Assembly: GCA_927407015.1 (NCBI GenBank)
Contig: CAKMJT010000039.1
Coordinates: forward strand, 1 to 48,787
Direction: 5' to 3'
DNA: 48,787 bases
Origin: an uncultured Proteiniphilum sp.
GTDB lineage: Bacteria; Bacteroidota; Bacteroidia; Bacteroidales; Dysgonomonadaceae
Under the pieces are notes generated by a model. The model had not been told where the DNA came from. It did not search any database and was given only the letters and a program-made list of their open reading frames with translations. This document shows, in pieces, positions 16,850 to 26,587 of the stretch; the first letter of the stretch is position 1, and each line of letters begins with the position of its first letter. Position numbers and translations under genes: made by a program.

Positions 16850-18244
16850 ATGAAGTTTAAATTGAGAAATTTTCTTTTATATACACTCATTCTTGCTCCC
16901 GGTTGGGCAGCTTTTGCACAAGGCGGCGATGATCAGTCTGCCGATAGAACACAATGGTTTACCAATGACCGTTTTGGGATGTTTATACATTGGGGTGCTT
17001 ATGCAGTGCCTGCAAAAGGTGAATGGGTGATGCATTCCGAGAGAATTCCATTTAAGGAATATGAGCAAATTGCCAAAAATTTCAATCCTTCTGATTTCAA
17101 TGCTGCAGAAATTGTAAGCAAAGCAAAAGATGCGGGAATGAAGTATCTTGTTATCACGGCGAAACATCATGATGGTTTTTGCATGTGGGACTCAAAGCTC
17201 ACCGATTATAACATTGTAAAGTGGAGTGGGTTTAAAAGAGATCCCATGAAAGAACTGGCTGAAGAATGTAAAAAGCAAGGGTTAAAGTTTGGCTTTTATT
17301 ATTCTGTGCGTGACTGGCACCATCCCGATTTCACCATGCATTATGAAAAACTTAGTGCACCAGGTCCACACTATAAAGGATGGTACGCTTTTCCCGTAAA
17401 TTGGACCGGAGGCGAAGTGCATGATTGCGGCTGCTATGCCTGCATTAAAAATGCACCGATGTCTAAAGAAGTGGATCCGCGACCCACCGAAGCGGAAGGC
17501 GCAGATATGAACCGCTACCTGGACTATATGAAAGGCCAGTTAAGGGAATTGCTCACCAATTATGGACCTATTGCGGTTATGTGGTTCGACGGCCAGGATA
17601 TGGTAGATCAGAAAAAAGGCCGGGTGCAGGAAATGATTGATGAGATGAGAAGGCTGCAGCCGGATGTTTTAATAAACGACCGGATAGCCTGGCAAAAAGG
17701 TTTGGGAGACTATGGAATATTCGAGCAACATATTCCTGGCGATACAAGCATTCGGCCTTGGGAAACCTGCATGACGTTGAATGCTAACTGGGGTTATACG
17801 CCCAATCAAGACTGGAAAACTACCAAACAAACCATTCATCACCTGGCTGATATTGTCAGCAAAGGTGGTAACCTGCTCCTCAACGTTGGGCCCGATGGGA
17901 AAGGAGTGCTATCGCAAGGATATAAAACCCGGTTGGACTCGATCGGGCTTTGGATGAAGGAAAATGGTGAGAGTATTTACGGATGTTCTGCTTCCACCTT
18001 AGCTCAACCAGAATGGGGACGTATTACAGCTAAAGGCAACAAGCTATACCTTCATGTATTTGACCCGCCGAAAGATGGCCGATTGCTCATCAAAGGCCTG
18101 AATAAAAAAGTAATGCGTATATATTATTTAAATAGTAAAGCAAAGGTTAAACATAAGTCATTAAAGACAGGACGGGAACTGGTGCTGCCTGCTGATAGAA
18201 TTGATCCTATTAATACAGTAGTTGTTTTACAAATGAAAAAATGA
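16850..18244 (+). CDS. GH29 alpha-L-fucosidase (copy 2)
   Basis: A 464-residue exported GH29 enzyme, close paralogue of the one at 8747. It has a signal peptide ending near AFAQ, WFTNDRFGMFIHWGAYAVPA, KHHDGFCMW, RDWHHPDF and the nucleophile motif VMWFDGQ (D247). The Cys-rich loop CGCYACIKN is also retained. Both copies keep every landmark, so both are probably active; they may differ in linkage preference or be a dosage duplication. Each GH29 copy follows GH16 genes (with GH97 between in the first case), so the locus appears to contain two versions of a GH16-GH29 module. It is 66 bases after GH16 copy C and 31 bases before the esterase. Confidence 0.93.
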   Translation: MKFKLRNFLLYTLILAPGWAAFAQGGDDQSADRTQWFTNDRFGMFIHWGAYAVPAKGEWVMHSERIPFKEYEQIAKNFNPSDFNAAEIVSKAKDAGMKYLVITAKHHDGFCMWDSKLTDYNIVKWSGFKRDPMKELAEECKKQGLKFGFYYSVRDWHHPDFTMHYEKLSAPGPHYKGWYAFPVNWTGGEVHDCGCYACIKNAPMSKEVDPRPTEAEGADMNRYLDYMKGQLRELLTNYGPIAVMWFDGQDMVDQKKGRVQEMIDEMRRLQPDVLINDRIAWQKGLGDYGIFEQHIPGDTSIRPWETCMTLNANWGYTPNQDWKTTKQTIHHLADIVSKGGNLLLNVGPDGKGVLSQGYKTRLDSIGLWMKENGESIYGCSASTLAQPEWGRITAKGNKLYLHVFDPPKDGRLLIKGLNKKVMRIYYLNSKAKVKHKSLKTGRELVLPADRIDPINTVVVLQMKK

Positions 18245-18275
18245 GTATGCAGCTAAATAAAATAAAAGGGATTCC

Positions 18276-19115
18276 ATGAAAAAAAACATCCTGCTTAAAA
18301 CTGTTCTTAATGTGCTGATTTTTTTATTTTCTTTTTCAGGTGTAAAAGGGTCCACGGTTGATACCGTTTCTACCTTCAGCCCGTCAATGAAAAAAAATAT
18401 AAAGGCAGTAGTGATAAAGCCCGATGATTATTCTTCAAAATTATTCTTTCCTGTTGTTTATTTATTACATGGCGCAGGTGGAGATTATTCTGACTGGATT
18501 AAGAAAGTGCCTGAAATCATTAAATATGCAGATGATTATCATCTAATTATCGTTTGCCCTAATGGTGATTTTACGAGCTGGTATTTCGACAGTCCCATTG
18601 ACCTCTCCATGAAATATGAAACCTATATTTCCTCTGAGTTGGTGAAATGGATTGATGCACATTATAAAACTATAAAAGGTCGTGAAGGAAGAGCTATCAC
18701 CGGATTGAGTATGGGAGGTCATGGCGCTTTGTATCTTGCCTTTAAGCATCAGGATGTTTATGGCGCTGCAGGCAGCATGAGTGGCGGCGTGGATATCAGA
18801 GCGTTTCCAAATAACTGGGATATTGCCAAAAGACTTGGTAAATATGCACAATTTCCGGAGCGGTGGGATAGCCATAGTGTTATTGGCTTGACGTATTTAT
18901 TAACCCCTGATTCATTATCACTGATTATTGATTGTGGCGTTAGCGATTTTTTCTTTCCCGTCAATCAAAAGCTGCACGAAAAGTTAGTATTGATGAATAT
19001 ACCCCATGATTTCATTGCACGACCCGGAAGTCATTCATGGGCTTATTGGGCTAATGCTGTTCAGTATCAATTGTTATTTATGAATAATTTTTTTGAGAAA
19101 GGAGTTAAAAAATGA
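18276..19115 (+). CDS. CE1/esterase-D-like secreted carbohydrate esterase
   Basis: A 279-residue exported alpha/beta-hydrolase. The oxyanion segment is FPVVYLLHGAGGDYSDW and the nucleophile elbow is GLSMGGHGAL (Ser145); a late Asp (IIDCGVSDFF) and His (GSHSWAYW) complete a plausible triad. This is the pattern of the esterase-D/CE1 group (feruloyl and acetyl esterases, antigen-85-like). It likely removes acyl groups from the polysaccharide so that exo-enzymes can act. The stop overlaps the start of the following beta-helix gene by four bases (ATGA), so the two are translationally coupled. The acyl group removed is not predictable. Confidence 0.82.
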   Translation: MKKNILLKTVLNVLIFLFSFSGVKGSTVDTVSTFSPSMKKNIKAVVIKPDDYSSKLFFPVVYLLHGAGGDYSDWIKKVPEIIKYADDYHLIIVCPNGDFTSWYFDSPIDLSMKYETYISSELVKWIDAHYKTIKGREGRAITGLSMGGHGALYLAFKHQDVYGAAGSMSGGVDIRAFPNNWDIAKRLGKYAQFPERWDSHSVIGLTYLLTPDSLSLIIDCGVSDFFFPVNQKLHEKLVLMNIPHDFIARPGSHSWAYWANAVQYQLLFMNNFFEKGVKK

Positions 19116-21313
19116 ATCATAGAAATATTTGGATCAGTTTAATCTTGTTCGCGTGGCTATTGTTATCAGCATGTACCGTCCAGACCTCCCGTGAATTTTA
19201 TGTCGCTCCCGATGGTTCTTCTGCAAATAACGGTACAGAGTTCCATCCTTTTTCATCCCTTGAAGATGCAAGAAATGAAATTCGTCAATTAAAAAAGAAT
19301 AATGAGCTTCCGAAAGATAGTATTATTGTTTGGTTGCGGGAAGGAATTTATGAATTGAATCAAACTTTCTTACTTCAAGACTATGATTCCGGGACCTCTG
19401 ATATGCCCATTATTTTCAGTGCCTATCCTGGTGAAAAAGTTATTCTTTCAGGAGGTAAAAAAATTAGTGCCAACAATGTAAAGCCGATTTCACAAGAGGC
19501 AGGGAATCGGATCGTTCTTAAGGACGCCATTTCACGAATCAGAGAAATAGATCTTGCGGCACAGGGCATTCTAGATTATGGTGTCAATCAGATAACTGGA
19601 TTCCGCAGGCCTTATGTTAATGCTGCCATGGAATTTTTTATCAATGGCAAGCCTTTTCAGTTAGCTCGTTATCCGAACGAAGAAAAAATATTGCTAAAAA
19701 AAGAAGCTGTGGTAGACAGTGGTATTAATAAGAATGGCTTCTATCCAGGTAAGATTAGCTTTAAAAAACAAAAGTTGATTGAATGGAGAAAGGCGAAAGA
19801 CCTAATGGTTTCCGGTAATTTCAATTTTGCGTGGGCGACGGATCAGTTACGTGTTAAAAATATCGATACATCTTCAGGTGTGGTCAGCTTTGCCGATGCT
19901 CACATGTGGGGTATAATGGGAGGTAATGCCTGGAATCAGTATTATTATTTCAACCTGATGGAAGAAATTGACCAGCCTGGCGAATATTATATTGATCACG
20001 AAAAGGGAAAACTTTATTTCTATCCCTATGACGAACTGAAATCCACTGATACACTCACGGTTTCCATGCTCGAAGATGCTTTGGTAACCCTCAAAGGTGC
20101 AAGTTTTGTCCGGTTTAAAAATATAACTTTTGATGCTGGTAGAGGTATTGGAATTTATATGGAGAATACCGTTTCCAATAAAATTGAAAATTGCACGATC
20201 AGTAATATGGGCGTAGTTGGCATATGCATAGGAATGGGAAGTGAGCCCACTTCTAAATATGGTCATCCGGATGAGGTGCATCCATTCTATCCCAACAAAA
20301 AATTATCTGGCCGACTTGGTAGTCTTCATGAACTGATGTATGAGAATACCACGTTTAACCGTGAAGGCGGGAAAAACAACGGAATTATCAACTGCAAAAT
20401 AATAAATACAGGTTGTGGCGGCATTAGCCTTGGTGGAGGGGACCGTAAAACCCTTGAGTCTGCCGGCAATTTTGTATATAATTCAGAATTTACCAATTGC
20501 AGTCGTCGTGATTACTCTTATAAAGCACCTGTAAATATTGACGGTGTAGGAAACAAAGTGCAGCATTGCCAATTCAATCCTTGTCCTGCCACTGCTATCT
20601 ATATGCATGGCAATAATCATGTACTGGAGTACAATTTTATTAACGAAGCCTGTAATTTTATTGAAGACCAGGGTGCCATTTACCTTGGCCGGGATCCATC
20701 TGAATTTGGCAATATTATTCGATATAATTTTTTCAAGAACATTGGTGCAACGGGCTTTGCAGGGGCAAAATTTGCAATGGCTGTTTATTATGACGATGGC
20801 GCCTGTGGTACTCAGCTTTATGGCAATGTTTTTTACAAAGCCGGTACCCGTACGGTAATGATTTTAGGAGGTAGCTATAATCCTGTATTTAATAATATTT
20901 TTATTGAATCGCCAATGGTTTTTCATTTGGAAGATGCGCAAGCTACATGGGGAAAAGCAAAAATAGCCCCAGGGGGAACATTTGATATTCGTTTAAATGC
21001 TGTTAACTATAAAAAACCTCCTTATGCCACAGCCTACCCGGCATTGACAACTTATTTTCAAGATCATCTTGAGGTGCCCAAACATAACGATATTCAAAAC
21101 AATGTATTTGTAAATATTGGTCAGCTTAATAATGGTAAAAAAGAATGGGGTCCAATTCACGACAATAATTTTATTACTAAAGAAGATCCGGGTTTTATTG
21201 ATGCTTCAAAATTCAACTTTGCTTTAAAGCCAAATTCTGTCGTATTTAAAAAGCTGCCAGGATTTAAACCTATTCCTTTTTCAAAAATTGGTTTAATTAA
21301 AATAACTAAGTAG
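19112..21313 (+). CDS. Right-handed parallel beta-helix lipoprotein, GH141/GH120-like candidate
   Basis: A 733-residue lipoprotein (LLLSAC, Cys21). It begins with the DUF1565-like motif YVAPDGSSANNGTEFHPFSSL and an AYPGEKVILSGGKKI strand typical of beta-helix glycosidases, has an inserted region (residues about 140-310), then many beta-helix coils (FKNITFDAG, NKIENCTISNMG, NGIINCKIINTGCGGISLGGG, HVLEYNFINEAC, GNIIRYNFFKNIG). This architecture is shared with GH120 beta-xylosidases and GH141 alpha-fucosidase/xylanase-type enzymes. I cannot decide between these and an uncharacterised relative. A second, diverged member lies at 28827. It is coupled to the esterase upstream, and GH3 follows after two bases. 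Confidence 0.75.
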   Translation: MNHRNIWISLILFAWLLLSACTVQTSREFYVAPDGSSANNGTEFHPFSSLEDARNEIRQLKKNNELPKDSIIVWLREGIYELNQTFLLQDYDSGTSDMPIIFSAYPGEKVILSGGKKISANNVKPISQEAGNRIVLKDAISRIREIDLAAQGILDYGVNQITGFRRPYVNAAMEFFINGKPFQLARYPNEEKILLKKEAVVDSGINKNGFYPGKISFKKQKLIEWRKAKDLMVSGNFNFAWATDQLRVKNIDTSSGVVSFADAHMWGIMGGNAWNQYYYFNLMEEIDQPGEYYIDHEKGKLYFYPYDELKSTDTLTVSMLEDALVTLKGASFVRFKNITFDAGRGIGIYMENTVSNKIENCTISNMGVVGICIGMGSEPTSKYGHPDEVHPFYPNKKLSGRLGSLHELMYENTTFNREGGKNNGIINCKIINTGCGGISLGGGDRKTLESAGNFVYNSEFTNCSRRDYSYKAPVNIDGVGNKVQHCQFNPCPATAIYMHGNNHVLEYNFINEACNFIEDQGAIYLGRDPSEFGNIIRYNFFKNIGATGFAGAKFAMAVYYDDGACGTQLYGNVFYKAGTRTVMILGGSYNPVFNNIFIESPMVFHLEDAQATWGKAKIAPGGTFDIRLNAVNYKKPPYATAYPALTTYFQDHLEVPKHNDIQNNVFVNIGQLNNGKKEWGPIHDNNFITKEDPGFIDASKFNFALKPNSVVFKKLPGFKPIPFSKIGLIKITK

Positions 21314-21315
21314 AA

Positions 21316-23076
21316 ATGAAAGTAATTGTATTTTTCAGCTTACTTGTAACGCTGTTACTATTTGCATACCAGGGAAATTGCCAGGTTTCTCAAGCAGTGA
21401 ATAAAAGTAAAGAATTCGTTCCCAAAGACGAGGGATGGAAGGACTTAACCATCAGGGAAAAGATCGGGCAAACCATGCTCATGCTACCGGAAAGGAAAAA
21501 TGAATTGGAACTCGGAGAAGGCTCTCTAAAAGAGTTTTTTAAAAAATATCCTGTGGGTGGCTTTTTTATGGGATGGAAGTTGTTTGACGGTGTCAAACCG
21601 GAAGATTATTTAGCACATATACGTTCTGCTTGTAAAGAATACCAGAAAGCAAGCGCTTTACCTTTGATTTTTCAGCAAGATTATGAGAGTGGTGTGGATT
21701 TGGAAGGAATGACCTCTTTTCCTAATGCGATGGCATTAGGAGCTGCTAACTCACCTGAGCTTGCTTTTAGTTATGGAGAAGCAGTTGCCAAGCAAGCATT
21801 ATCTGTAGGTGTGCAATGGGTGCTTCATCCTGTTGCCGATTTAAATCTTAATCCATTTAACCCAATAACCAACTTACGCAGTGTGTCTGATGACCCCGAT
21901 CGTGCCATCCGTTTGTTAAGCCAGCAGATACGTGGTTTGCAAAGCAATGGAGTGGCTGCTACCATAAAGCACTTTCCCGGCGATGGTGTTGATTACCGTG
22001 ATCAGCATTTGCTGACCTCGGCCAATACGTTGCCTTTTAATGTTTGGGAACAAAAGCATGGCCGTGTTTTTCAGGCATTGATAGACAGTGGCGTGGCTTG
22101 TATTATGCCTGGGCATATTACATTACCCTCCTACCAAAAGAAAAAGATTAATGGAATGTTCCCGCCAGCTACCTTATCAAAAGAATTATTAACCGACCTT
22201 TTAAAGGGCGAAATGCATTTTAAAGGAGTTATAATTTCCGATGCTATGGTAATGGCTGGTTTCAGAGGATGGTATAACTCTCCGTTGGAGAGCGAGATAG
22301 AAAGTTTCAAGGCAGGGGTTGACATGCTTTTGTGGCCATCCTATACTTACATGGATACCCTCGAAGCAAGAATAAACCGCGGTGAAATCCCCATGTCGCG
22401 TCTCGACGATGCTGTTCAAAGAGTGTGGGCATTAAAGGAACATTTTGGTCTGCTGAAAAAAGACAGGGAATTGATTCGTGAAGTATCGGCGGCTGAAAAA
22501 GAAGAAGGCAACAAAACGGCAAAAACCATCTGCGAAAAAGCAATTACGCTTTTAAGGGACAGAAATAATGCTCTTCCATTAAATCCTGCAAAAGATAAAA
22601 AAATATTGGTGGTTGGTGTAACGCCAGTTTCACGCAAGGGAGGCGACCGAAATTTAAAAGAATTGCAGGATTTTGCTAACCAGTTGAAAAAAGAAGGATT
22701 CAACGTAGACTTCCGTCATGATATTTTATATGAAACACAGGGATGGACAGATGATGCACCTCTGAAATATAACCGCATCATATTTGCCCTGGCCCGTACC
22801 CATCATGCACCTTTTGGGCCACTGCAATTTTTTGACGATGAAGCGCAGACCGTATGGGCTGTTAATTCCATGCCCAAAGAAAAAATCATTGTAGTGAATT
22901 TCGGTAACCCCTATAATACGAACGAGTATTTTGAACGGGTGAACACCTGTATTAATGCGTATTCCAATTCAGAGGTGATGCATGGCGCTGTGATTAAGGC
23001 TTTAATGGGCAAAATTAAAATGACAGGGAAGTCGCCGGTGAATCTTGATATTAATTCCAAGCTGAAAGTGTATTAA
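21316..23076 (+). CDS. GH3 beta-glycosidase (NagZ-like two-domain type)
   Basis: A 586-residue exported GH3 enzyme. The N-terminal TIM barrel (about residues 40-370) carries LTIREKIGQTML, FQQDYESG, the KHFPGDG motif (equivalent to NagZ KHFPGHG) with a DQH Asp-His pair (D229, H231), and the nucleophile motif IISDAMVMAG (D309). The Asp-His pair is the acid/base arrangement of the beta-N-acetylglucosaminidase branch, so that or a beta-glucosidase-type activity are the options. A C-terminal alpha/beta sandwich (ALPLNPAKDKKILVVGV) follows. It lies two bases after the beta-helix gene, so it belongs to the same operon. Exact sugar specificity unknown. Confidence 0.88.
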   Translation: MKVIVFFSLLVTLLLFAYQGNCQVSQAVNKSKEFVPKDEGWKDLTIREKIGQTMLMLPERKNELELGEGSLKEFFKKYPVGGFFMGWKLFDGVKPEDYLAHIRSACKEYQKASALPLIFQQDYESGVDLEGMTSFPNAMALGAANSPELAFSYGEAVAKQALSVGVQWVLHPVADLNLNPFNPITNLRSVSDDPDRAIRLLSQQIRGLQSNGVAATIKHFPGDGVDYRDQHLLTSANTLPFNVWEQKHGRVFQALIDSGVACIMPGHITLPSYQKKKINGMFPPATLSKELLTDLLKGEMHFKGVIISDAMVMAGFRGWYNSPLESEIESFKAGVDMLLWPSYTYMDTLEARINRGEIPMSRLDDAVQRVWALKEHFGLLKKDRELIREVSAAEKEEGNKTAKTICEKAITLLRDRNNALPLNPAKDKKILVVGVTPVSRKGGDRNLKELQDFANQLKKEGFNVDFRHDILYETQGWTDDAPLKYNRIIFALARTHHAPFGPLQFFDDEAQTVWAVNSMPKEKIIVVNFGNPYNTNEYFERVNTCINAYSNSEVMHGAVIKALMGKIKMTGKSPVNLDINSKLKVY

Positions 23077-23162
23077 TTACGACTTATTATATCGTTCTTA
23101 AACGAAACTTAATGAAAAATCCGTGAGAGTACACTTGTGATACTATCTTTTGAAATTTCTGA

Positions 23163-24392
23163 ATGAGAAAGTTTATGAATAAAAGGTTTTTGTTGTTGTT
23201 GTTTGTCTGTACAACTATTTACGGCCAGGCGCAACAAAGCCTATGGGATATTGACCATTTAAAGAAAGCGCCAGAATATCACTGGCTAAATGGTGATACG
23301 GCTAACGTGCGGGAAGTAATTTACACCGGCGAGGCGTACGGGAAATTACCACAAACCCAAGTATTTGCTTATTATGCCACACCAGGCAGCATTAGTGGCG
23401 ATAAATCGAAAGACCATGATTTGCCCGCAATAGTTTTAGTGCACGGTGGCGGCGGTTATGCATTTAAAGAATGGGTCACTCTATGGGCAAAAAGGGGATA
23501 CGCAGCTATTTCAATGGATTTAAGCGGCAATGGAGTGGATGGCCAACGTTTGCCAAAAGGAGGTCCATCACAAAACCCTATTGCTAAATTTACAAGCATT
23601 GATAGCACCACGAATAAGCAATGGGTATATCATTCGGTGTGCAATGTTATCCTGGCCCATTCGCTTGTTTGTAGCTTTAAAGAAGTGAATGCCAATAAAA
23701 CAGCCATCACTGGTATTAGCTGGGGCGGCTATTTAACTTGTGTGGTATCGGGTCTGGATGATAGGTTTAAGGCCGCCATTCCTGTCTATGGCTGCGGATT
23801 TATTTATAAGCCCGGAAGCTATTTTTATGAGAAGGATTTCGGCACCATGACGCCTGACCAAAAGAAAAGATGGGTGGAAAGATATGATGCCTCTAATTAT
23901 GTTGGGAAAGCCGAAATCCCGTTCTTATGGGTTACGGGAACGAATGACCAATTTTATCCGCCGAATTGTTTGTCCAGCACTTATAGTTTGGTAAAAAAGC
24001 ATTCACATTATCTCATTACAACTGCCATGGTTCATGGCCATCCACAGGGATGGGCTCCAAAGGAAATTGGGGAATTTGCAGATCATTATTTATTGGGCAC
24101 AGTGCCATTGCCTGCAATAAAGTGTGTTCATTCAAATGCAAAAAAAATCTCCGCTCATATTAAAGCAACAACTGATTTAGCATCGGCCAGCGTTTCTTTT
24201 ACTGTAGATACCGCATTGCCTTACAGCAACAGAAAATGGCAAACTGTCGCTGCAACAATCAAAAAACATAAAATAACGGCGCCTGCGTTGCCCGGAAATA
24301 CATCAATTTGGATCATTAACGTAACAGATGATGGTGGCTTAACTGTATCATCGCCTTATTTTTTCACTAATGGAATAAAAAATGAAGAATAA
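23163..24392 (+). CDS. Secreted alpha/beta-hydrolase (acetyl-esterase or dienelactone-hydrolase-like)
   Basis: A 409-residue exported alpha/beta-hydrolase. Signal peptide ends near YGQAQ; an ATG at 23175 is an equally good start. The fold is shown by LPAIVLVHGGGGYAFKEWV, GYAAISMDLSGNG, the nucleophile elbow TGISWGGYL (Ser186), FLWVTGTNDQFYPP (Asp) and MVHGHPQGW (His). The C-terminal 90 residues form an extra Ig-like/beta domain (ISAHIKATTDLASASVSFTVD). Similar proteins in PULs are annotated as acetylxylan esterases or S9-like hydrolases. It overlaps the following GH28-like gene by 11 bases, implying coupled translation. Esterase rather than peptidase is an inference from context. Confidence 0.78.
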   Translation: MRKFMNKRFLLLLFVCTTIYGQAQQSLWDIDHLKKAPEYHWLNGDTANVREVIYTGEAYGKLPQTQVFAYYATPGSISGDKSKDHDLPAIVLVHGGGGYAFKEWVTLWAKRGYAAISMDLSGNGVDGQRLPKGGPSQNPIAKFTSIDSTTNKQWVYHSVCNVILAHSLVCSFKEVNANKTAITGISWGGYLTCVVSGLDDRFKAAIPVYGCGFIYKPGSYFYEKDFGTMTPDQKKRWVERYDASNYVGKAEIPFLWVTGTNDQFYPPNCLSSTYSLVKKHSHYLITTAMVHGHPQGWAPKEIGEFADHYLLGTVPLPAIKCVHSNAKKISAHIKATTDLASASVSFTVDTALPYSNRKWQTVAATIKKHKITAPALPGNTSIWIINVTDDGGLTVSSPYFFTNGIKNEE

Positions 24393-26529
24393 TATGAAGA
24401 TATTTTTTTACAGTGTAGTGATTTTATTATTTCTATCGAATTGTATCCGTCAATCTAAGGTAATTATTTATCCTATACCGGCAGAAACTGTCTCAAACCC
24501 AAAGTTTCAGGTTTTTGTAAATAATAAACCAAGTTTCGTTCACACGGCTCCAGTATTTTTTGAATTGAATAATCAGGATAGAACCTGCGCTTTTACACAA
24601 TTTGATTTTTCTGGAAAGGTTAAGATTGATGTAGTGGTTAATGGTATAGACATAAAATCAGTACGTATAAGGCCCACATCTTATGGCATTAAATACAAGT
24701 TGAACGGGAATAAAATTTCTTTTGAATTAAATAAACCTAAGAAAATATCTATTGAAATTAACGGGGACATTGATGAGAATTTGATGATTTTTGCAAACGG
24801 TCTTGAGGTCAACGTCCCTTCTGCAAATGATAAAGACGTTGCCTATATTAACCCTGGCAAAATTGAACTCTCTTCTTTCAGTAATAAGAGTGTTTTTTAT
24901 TTTAAACCGGGCATCCACTATGTAGATGGAGAATATGGTATCTTAAAACTGAAAGACAATCAAACTATTTATCTTGCAGGGGGGGCAATTTTACGTGCCA
25001 GAATTAAGGCAGAAAATGCAAATAATATTAAAATTAGAGGGCGTGGTATTATTGAAGGTACTACCCTATTAGGTCGGCAGCCTGATTATTACAGGCATTA
25101 CATGGGCGAACCGGATACAGTTAAGCGACCTTTTTTTGTTTATTTTAAGAACTGTAGCAATGTTGAAGTAGATGGCATAGTACTGAATGATTCTCCATTC
25201 TGGAGTCTGGTATTTAGCTCCTGTAAAGATGTTGTCGTGAATAATGTCAAGGAATTCGGGTATGTAGATAATTCCGACGGTATTGATGTGGTAGGCTCAA
25301 AAAATGTTACTATCAGCGATGTGTTTCTTCGCATTAATGATGATTGCATCGCGTTGAAAGGTATGCCGGATGATGTTGAGAATGTAAAAGTAACCAACAG
25401 TATCTTGTGGAGTGACAGGGCCTGTGCTTTGCAAATAGGGCATGAAACGTTGATGAAATCTATCAGCGTTGTTCTCTTCTCAAATATTGATATACTCGAA
25501 CAGCGGAACCGGTATATCGGGCATTATGCTATGGGTATATTTAATGGCGATAGCGCTACCGTATCAGATATTACTTACGAAAATATTCGTGTTGAAAATT
25601 GTGAGCGGCTTATCAGCCTGATTGTAGAGAAAGGTTTTTATAATAAATCTTCTAAACGAGGAAAAATTGAAAACATTCATTTCAAAAATATCTACAGCTA
25701 TAAAACTGCTGATATTCATCTCGATGGTTCTGATGAGGAACATGCGGTAAAAAACGTTACTATTGAAAATCTTTATCTGAATGATAAACCGACGGATCCT
25801 GAAGTTTTTACCAATCCTTATGTTTACAATATTGTTTTTAAAAACGATGGTAAAATCCCGAAAACTATAGCATCACCCATCGACAAGAGAACAAAATATT
25901 TTCCGGTTGATATAGCCTCCTGGTGTAACCGTTCTTTAAGTGACTCTGTTAAAGGAGATGGTAAAGGCTGGCTTGATCTTGGACCCGGCGAGGACATGGC
26001 TGAATTAAAAGGTGCTTCGCTCACGTTAACCGGAATTCCATTTATGCTATCCTCAAACCCTGAGAAAGGGGCAATAATTTTACGTTCCGGTCAATATTTA
26101 ACCGGTCAGCCTTATGCAAGTTACCCGATAAAAATTGGTAAGAAACTTGACTATTTATTTTTTCTTCAGGCAACTGCCTTTACAGATAGTTTTATTAAGA
26201 AAGTACCACCTGAAGTCTGGATAGGGCCGGCCGGAAAACTTAAATTCAACCAAAGCCCGGTAGGTTCTGACTTATGGTATTACATTATACGATACAGTGA
26301 AGATGGATCAGAGGTGAAAGTGCCGGTGAAAGCTGGCTGGAATGTTGAGGACTGGGGTATATGGGCTCCCGGTGGATGGGTCTCCCTGCTAAACAATAAG
26401 AAATTTTACATCCAGAAATGGGATAATCCCTATCCGGATAAAACGGTAGAAACGGTTAAAATGTATTCATCATTACAACCTGAGGTTCCTATTCTTATGG
26501 CGATTACGATAGGGAATAAACAACAATAA
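24382..26529 (+). CDS. GH28-like polygalacturonase-family lipoprotein with C-terminal beta domain
   Basis: A 715-residue lipoprotein (FLSNC, Cys21). Residues about 150-470 are a right-handed beta-helix of the GH28 type: IYLAGGAILRARI, IKIRGRGIIEG, then NSDGIDVVGS (D299, D302), INDDCIALKG (D320, D321) and IGHET (H354). GH28 normally shows NTD, DD, GHG and RIK; here NSD, DD and GHE are seen and RIK is not obvious, so activity on galacturonan is uncertain and a different glycosidic bond is possible. Residues about 480-715 form an added beta-sandwich domain (GWLDLGPGEDM, NPEKGAIILRSG, VKAGWNVEDWGIW) resembling modules that accompany glycosidases. It closes the tight 18276-26529 gene cluster; an IS remnant follows. 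Confidence 0.8.
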   Translation: MKNNMKIFFYSVVILLFLSNCIRQSKVIIYPIPAETVSNPKFQVFVNNKPSFVHTAPVFFELNNQDRTCAFTQFDFSGKVKIDVVVNGIDIKSVRIRPTSYGIKYKLNGNKISFELNKPKKISIEINGDIDENLMIFANGLEVNVPSANDKDVAYINPGKIELSSFSNKSVFYFKPGIHYVDGEYGILKLKDNQTIYLAGGAILRARIKAENANNIKIRGRGIIEGTTLLGRQPDYYRHYMGEPDTVKRPFFVYFKNCSNVEVDGIVLNDSPFWSLVFSSCKDVVVNNVKEFGYVDNSDGIDVVGSKNVTISDVFLRINDDCIALKGMPDDVENVKVTNSILWSDRACALQIGHETLMKSISVVLFSNIDILEQRNRYIGHYAMGIFNGDSATVSDITYENIRVENCERLISLIVEKGFYNKSSKRGKIENIHFKNIYSYKTADIHLDGSDEEHAVKNVTIENLYLNDKPTDPEVFTNPYVYNIVFKNDGKIPKTIASPIDKRTKYFPVDIASWCNRSLSDSVKGDGKGWLDLGPGEDMAELKGASLTLTGIPFMLSSNPEKGAIILRSGQYLTGQPYASYPIKIGKKLDYLFFLQATAFTDSFIKKVPPEVWIGPAGKLKFNQSPVGSDLWYYIIRYSEDGSEVKVPVKAGWNVEDWGIWAPGGWVSLLNNKKFYIQKWDNPYPDKTVETVKMYSSLQPEVPILMAITIGNKQQ

Positions 26530-26587
26530 AAAAATATATGAAAGTGTCTTTCCCTGAAAAAAGTTGACTCATAAAAAAGAGTCAAAA

